A stretch of DNA of 64,000 nucleotides. Source: Pelobates cultripes (Eukaryota > Chordata > Amphibia > Anura > Pelobatidae). This document shows positions 61,100-64,000 of this stretch, piece after piece. How positions within the stretch are numbered: the stretch's first letter is position 1; each line of letters begins with the position of its first letter. The position numbers were made by a program, and so were the translations under genes. The notes beneath the pieces were generated by a model. That model ran no database searches. It was not told the DNA's origin and was given only the letters and a program-made list of their open reading frames with translations. The DNA lies in assembly GCA_933207985.1 (NCBI GenBank), contig OW240916.1, forward strand, positions 311,970,767 through 312,034,766, written 5' to 3'.

Positions 61100-62215
61100 T
61101 ATTGTTAAATCAAAATATCATCAAGTAGAGTAAGTGATTTAAAAATAGATATTCTGTGGCCAAAAGAACAGAAATTAAGAAACATCTTGTAGCCAAAATG
61201 TTTTGAAGCCAGTTATATGTTTTCCAATTTGCCTGAATCTGGTGGGACAGTTCTGATTTGGGAGCTCCATCCCACAATACTAATGATTCCATCCCACAAT
61301 GCAATGATTCTTTTGCGTGGACATCAAAGAAAAGAGTTTAATCTTATGTGTTCTGCTTGGTCACTGGAGTAAGGGTTGTATTCAAATACGGACTAATAAA
61401 GATAAAGAGACCCATTGATTATTAAAATAAAAATATCTGTTTTACTACTCTTCATATGTTTTTGCTTTGGACAGGGGGAAGTAAGTATGGGGACTCAGGA
61501 GGGATACAGGGGAACAAAACTTGCGTGGACTGACTGACTATAAATTAGAAGCTGACTGTGCACTGTGCAAATGCTCTCTTTGTTTCAGTCTCTCTACACT
61601 GTGGCATGTCCTCTTTCTGCTACACTCACTACATCCACCTTTTTCTCTGTTCCAGAATGCATACCAAGAGCTGCTGCCTGCTAGTAGAAGTGAAGGGAAG
61701 GAGAGGAGTGAACAAGCTCATGGTGCTGAAACAATGCTGTCTGCATAGTCTGCCCTTAGTTGGCCGGCCTGGGTGATTTGCAGGCAACCTGGCATGTTTG
61801 AGAGATGAAGAGATTAGCATTAGCATAAGACCTGTTCTGAAAACTCTCTTGATTTTATCATTGTGTGTCGCAGTTTAACTTTATATTGAAATTCCTAAAG
61901 CCATTGTCATTATAGATAACATTATACAAATTGAGACAAGTTGAGGGTTCCCAGTCCCAATGGTGGTATTTGCTAATACTCAATGTACTTCTTTTAATCA
62001 TAGTCACTGTTTGAATAGTGGTGAAAATTGCATTACAGGAAAATAACACCATTGAGGGGTTCTGGAAACATTTATGATCCTTTTGATTCTCTGTTTTCAA
62101 ATCTCCGTTCCTATATGATCCCAGCTTCAGAAGGGATACATTTGAGGTTTTGCCAACCCTGAATTAGGCAACAGTCATTCAATTTCAAAGCCAGGAATTA
62201 TGGGCTTTGAATAAG
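61100..62215. other. Intronic DNA, nothing recognised
   Basis: Short ORFs of 64-80 codons without similarity; TCATCCCACAATACTAATGATTCCATCCCACAATGCAATGATTC near 61267-61312 is a local imperfect duplication. Confidence 0.35.
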
Positions 62216-62221
62216 GTGAAC

Positions 62222-62721
62222 TTAAAGGGATACTCCAGGCACCCAGACCACTTCTGCCCATTGGAGTGGTCTGGGTGCCAACTCCCACTACCCTTAATCC
62301 TGCAAGTGTAATTATTGCAGTTTTTATAAACTGCAATATTTACATTGCAGGGTTAAGTCCTCCTCTAGTGGCTGTCTACTCTACTCTACTAGACAGCCAC
62401 TAGAGGGACTTCCATGTTCATAGAACCTGAAAAGTGTTTTCAGCAACGCTGGACATCCTCACACTATGCGAGGACCTCCGGCGTCGCTGAAATCCCCATA
62501 GGAAAGCATTGCATGGGGAGGTCTAATGCGTGGCCATTGCCGCCAATGCGCATTAGGTCTCCTCCGTCGGCTGACGTAGGCGGAGCCTGACCCAGCACCG
62601 AGGGACATCGTTTTAACCCCTTCAGTAACTTGGGATGGGGGTGGGAGGGAGATGGGCACTACAGGGTCCTGCAGTGCCAGGAAAACTAATATGTTTTCCT
62701 GGCACTGGAGAATTCCTTTAA
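62222..62721. mobile_element. T2-like MITE, complete, 500 bp, with internal hairpins
   Basis: It starts TTAAAGGGATACTCCAGGCA and ends TGGAGAATTCCTTTAA. Inside are CAGACCACTTC / GGAGTGGTCTG and GTGGCTGTCTA / TAGACAGCCAC hairpins, and GGAAAACTAATATGTTTTCC near the right end. Same subfamily as 6438-6894. Confidence 0.8.
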
Positions 62722-62724
62722 GAC

Positions 62725-64000
62725 ATTTTTAAGCCAGGGTATATCAGAAGACACAATATACTGTACCATTGGAGTTTTCTCTTTCTTTTTATGATTTATA
62801 TATCTACAAACCGGAGATCCACTCGATGGATGGTGGTAAAGCATAACGGCGCTGATTACAGAGCCAGTAACTACAGGCTCTGGTCCATGTGAGTGGATCT
62901 GATCATCTATTATCTCCAATTCCACATATATTACCATCTGCACTATATATATGTTTGTTTTTGTCTCCTTCTTTTATATATTCGCTACATACCTGTGATA
63001 TTCTTATGTACTAGGGGTAAATATAAAAGCACTAGCACTTTTTTAAGCGCTCCACTTTATCATTTTTTGTCACATTTGTAATTTTTGTGTTTGTGGGCAC
63101 AGAGGTATTCCCACATTTAAGTGATTTGAGCTGCTATTACACTGTTTAGAATTTTAAGTGCTTACTTGAAACTCACTAATTTTTACACCCTATTTGAGTC
63201 AAAGATTTTGCACTGTTTGAATAGATTTAACTGTATTCAAAGGAAAACACCTAAGTATATTCAGTCCAGCATATTCCGTTCATTCAAATATTTAGTCCAG
63301 ATTAGCACAAGCTTGTTTATATACTGCGCATGTAACAGACTTTATGTTTTAGATCTTTACATATAGCTCAGTTTAGCTTTATATACAGATTTTTTTATAT
63401 CGGGTTATATTATAATGCTGCATTCATTCCTTTATTCTTGTATCTGTTATCTGTTGGCTTATGTTGGACAATCTGTGTAATTTTAGGAACTTTGCCATTA
63501 CATTAACTCTGTAATCTGATTATTATTCGTCCATCCAGTTTTATTTTAACCAAGTCTATATGGTAGTAGAACGGTCAAGTCATCAGACAGGTGTAAAATT
63601 ATAAATACTATTATACTATTTATATTTTTATATATATGGGGGAAAAAGCCTTGTCAAGAACTCCAGAGTCTTTTTTTGTACCAAAATACATTGCAAACAA
63701 CAGGATTAAATGCTTATATACACTACCCTCTTGAGACAGATTTATTAAAATAAAAAATAAAATAAAAAGAAAAAGGCAACTTAATTTAATCCGCCCCTTG
63801 ACATATCACATGTGTTTAACTGGAATGTTTATTAAAAGTAAAGCTATGTTTAATGAAAGCATGTTATTAAAAGGCAACCAACAGAGTAATGTTCTCAGGA
63901 ATTACCTGGCGTTGATTATGCTAACATCTCACATCATCTGAATAAAAACCTTATTAATGATACAGCATATATGCATTCTGATCATTCCTTATGTATTTAA
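62725..64000. other. Intronic DNA; right end possibly conserved
   Basis: No transposon recognised. 63790-63990 has motif-like content (CACATGTGTTTAAC, ATTACCTGGCG, TTATTAATGATA) in unique-looking sequence. The window ends within intron 1. Confidence 0.3.

Overview
This is vertebrate genomic DNA. It is AT-rich, with long non-coding stretches, short chance ORFs, canonical spliceosomal sites and many interspersed repeats. The repeats are of kinds I associate with frogs: TTAA-flanked 'TTAAAGGRR' MITEs like the Xenopus T2 group, CR1 tails ending in ATTCTATG/TTTCTATG, L2-like tails with a '...AAAGCGCTGCGGAAT...' motif, and short hAT MITEs. I therefore read it as an anuran amphibian, species not determinable by eye. 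No bacterial, organellar, rRNA or tRNA gene was seen.

The only host coding sequence I can support is one 293-bp exon on the minus strand (5565-5857). It encodes most of the receptor-binding domain of ephrin-A5 (EFNA5 exon 2). Bases 1-5564 are the start of intron 2. Bases 5858-64000 are the 3' part of a very long intron 1. The first exon, the promoter and exons 3 onward lie outside the window.

Layout. At 1-489 lies the 5' end of a minus-strand Ty3/Gypsy-like LTR retrotransposon (LTR, leader, first codons of gag) running off the left edge. At 2423-3011 is a minus-strand L1-like retroposon with a 17-bp target duplication. The ephrin exon is at 5565-5857. At 7573-8523 is a plus-strand retroposon with poly(A) and a 15-bp target duplication; it carries what looks like an ORF1 C-terminus without ORF2. 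Two hAT MITEs with exact 8-bp duplications are at 12463-12677 and 16105-16428. CR1 reverse-transcriptase tails are at 15115, 40503 and (minus strand, split by a solo LTR) 57398-58570. Solo-LTR-like units are at 34198, 38275 (5-bp duplication) and 57767 (5-bp duplication). Four copies of one 80-bp hairpin MITE are at 32673, 33457, 55405 and 58815. T2-like MITEs are scattered throughout, with a dead Tc1 transposase remnant at 56915 and an L2-like remnant at 60620.

The most interesting unexplained signal is a recurring RNA-like motif: CTGANGAA, a short stem, then GAAACG, each time followed by AATAAA. It occurs in three otherwise different repeats (about 11.25, 20.2 and 58.67 kb) and resembles a hammerhead-ribozyme core. 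Also worth a second look are the half-L1-like retroposon, the 80-bp hairpin family whose central stem changed sequence but kept pairing, a 71-nt pre-miRNA-like hairpin at 23322-23392, and several repeat-free blocks that could be conserved regulatory elements of EFNA5. All positions and pairings were read by eye; no alignment or folding was computed.
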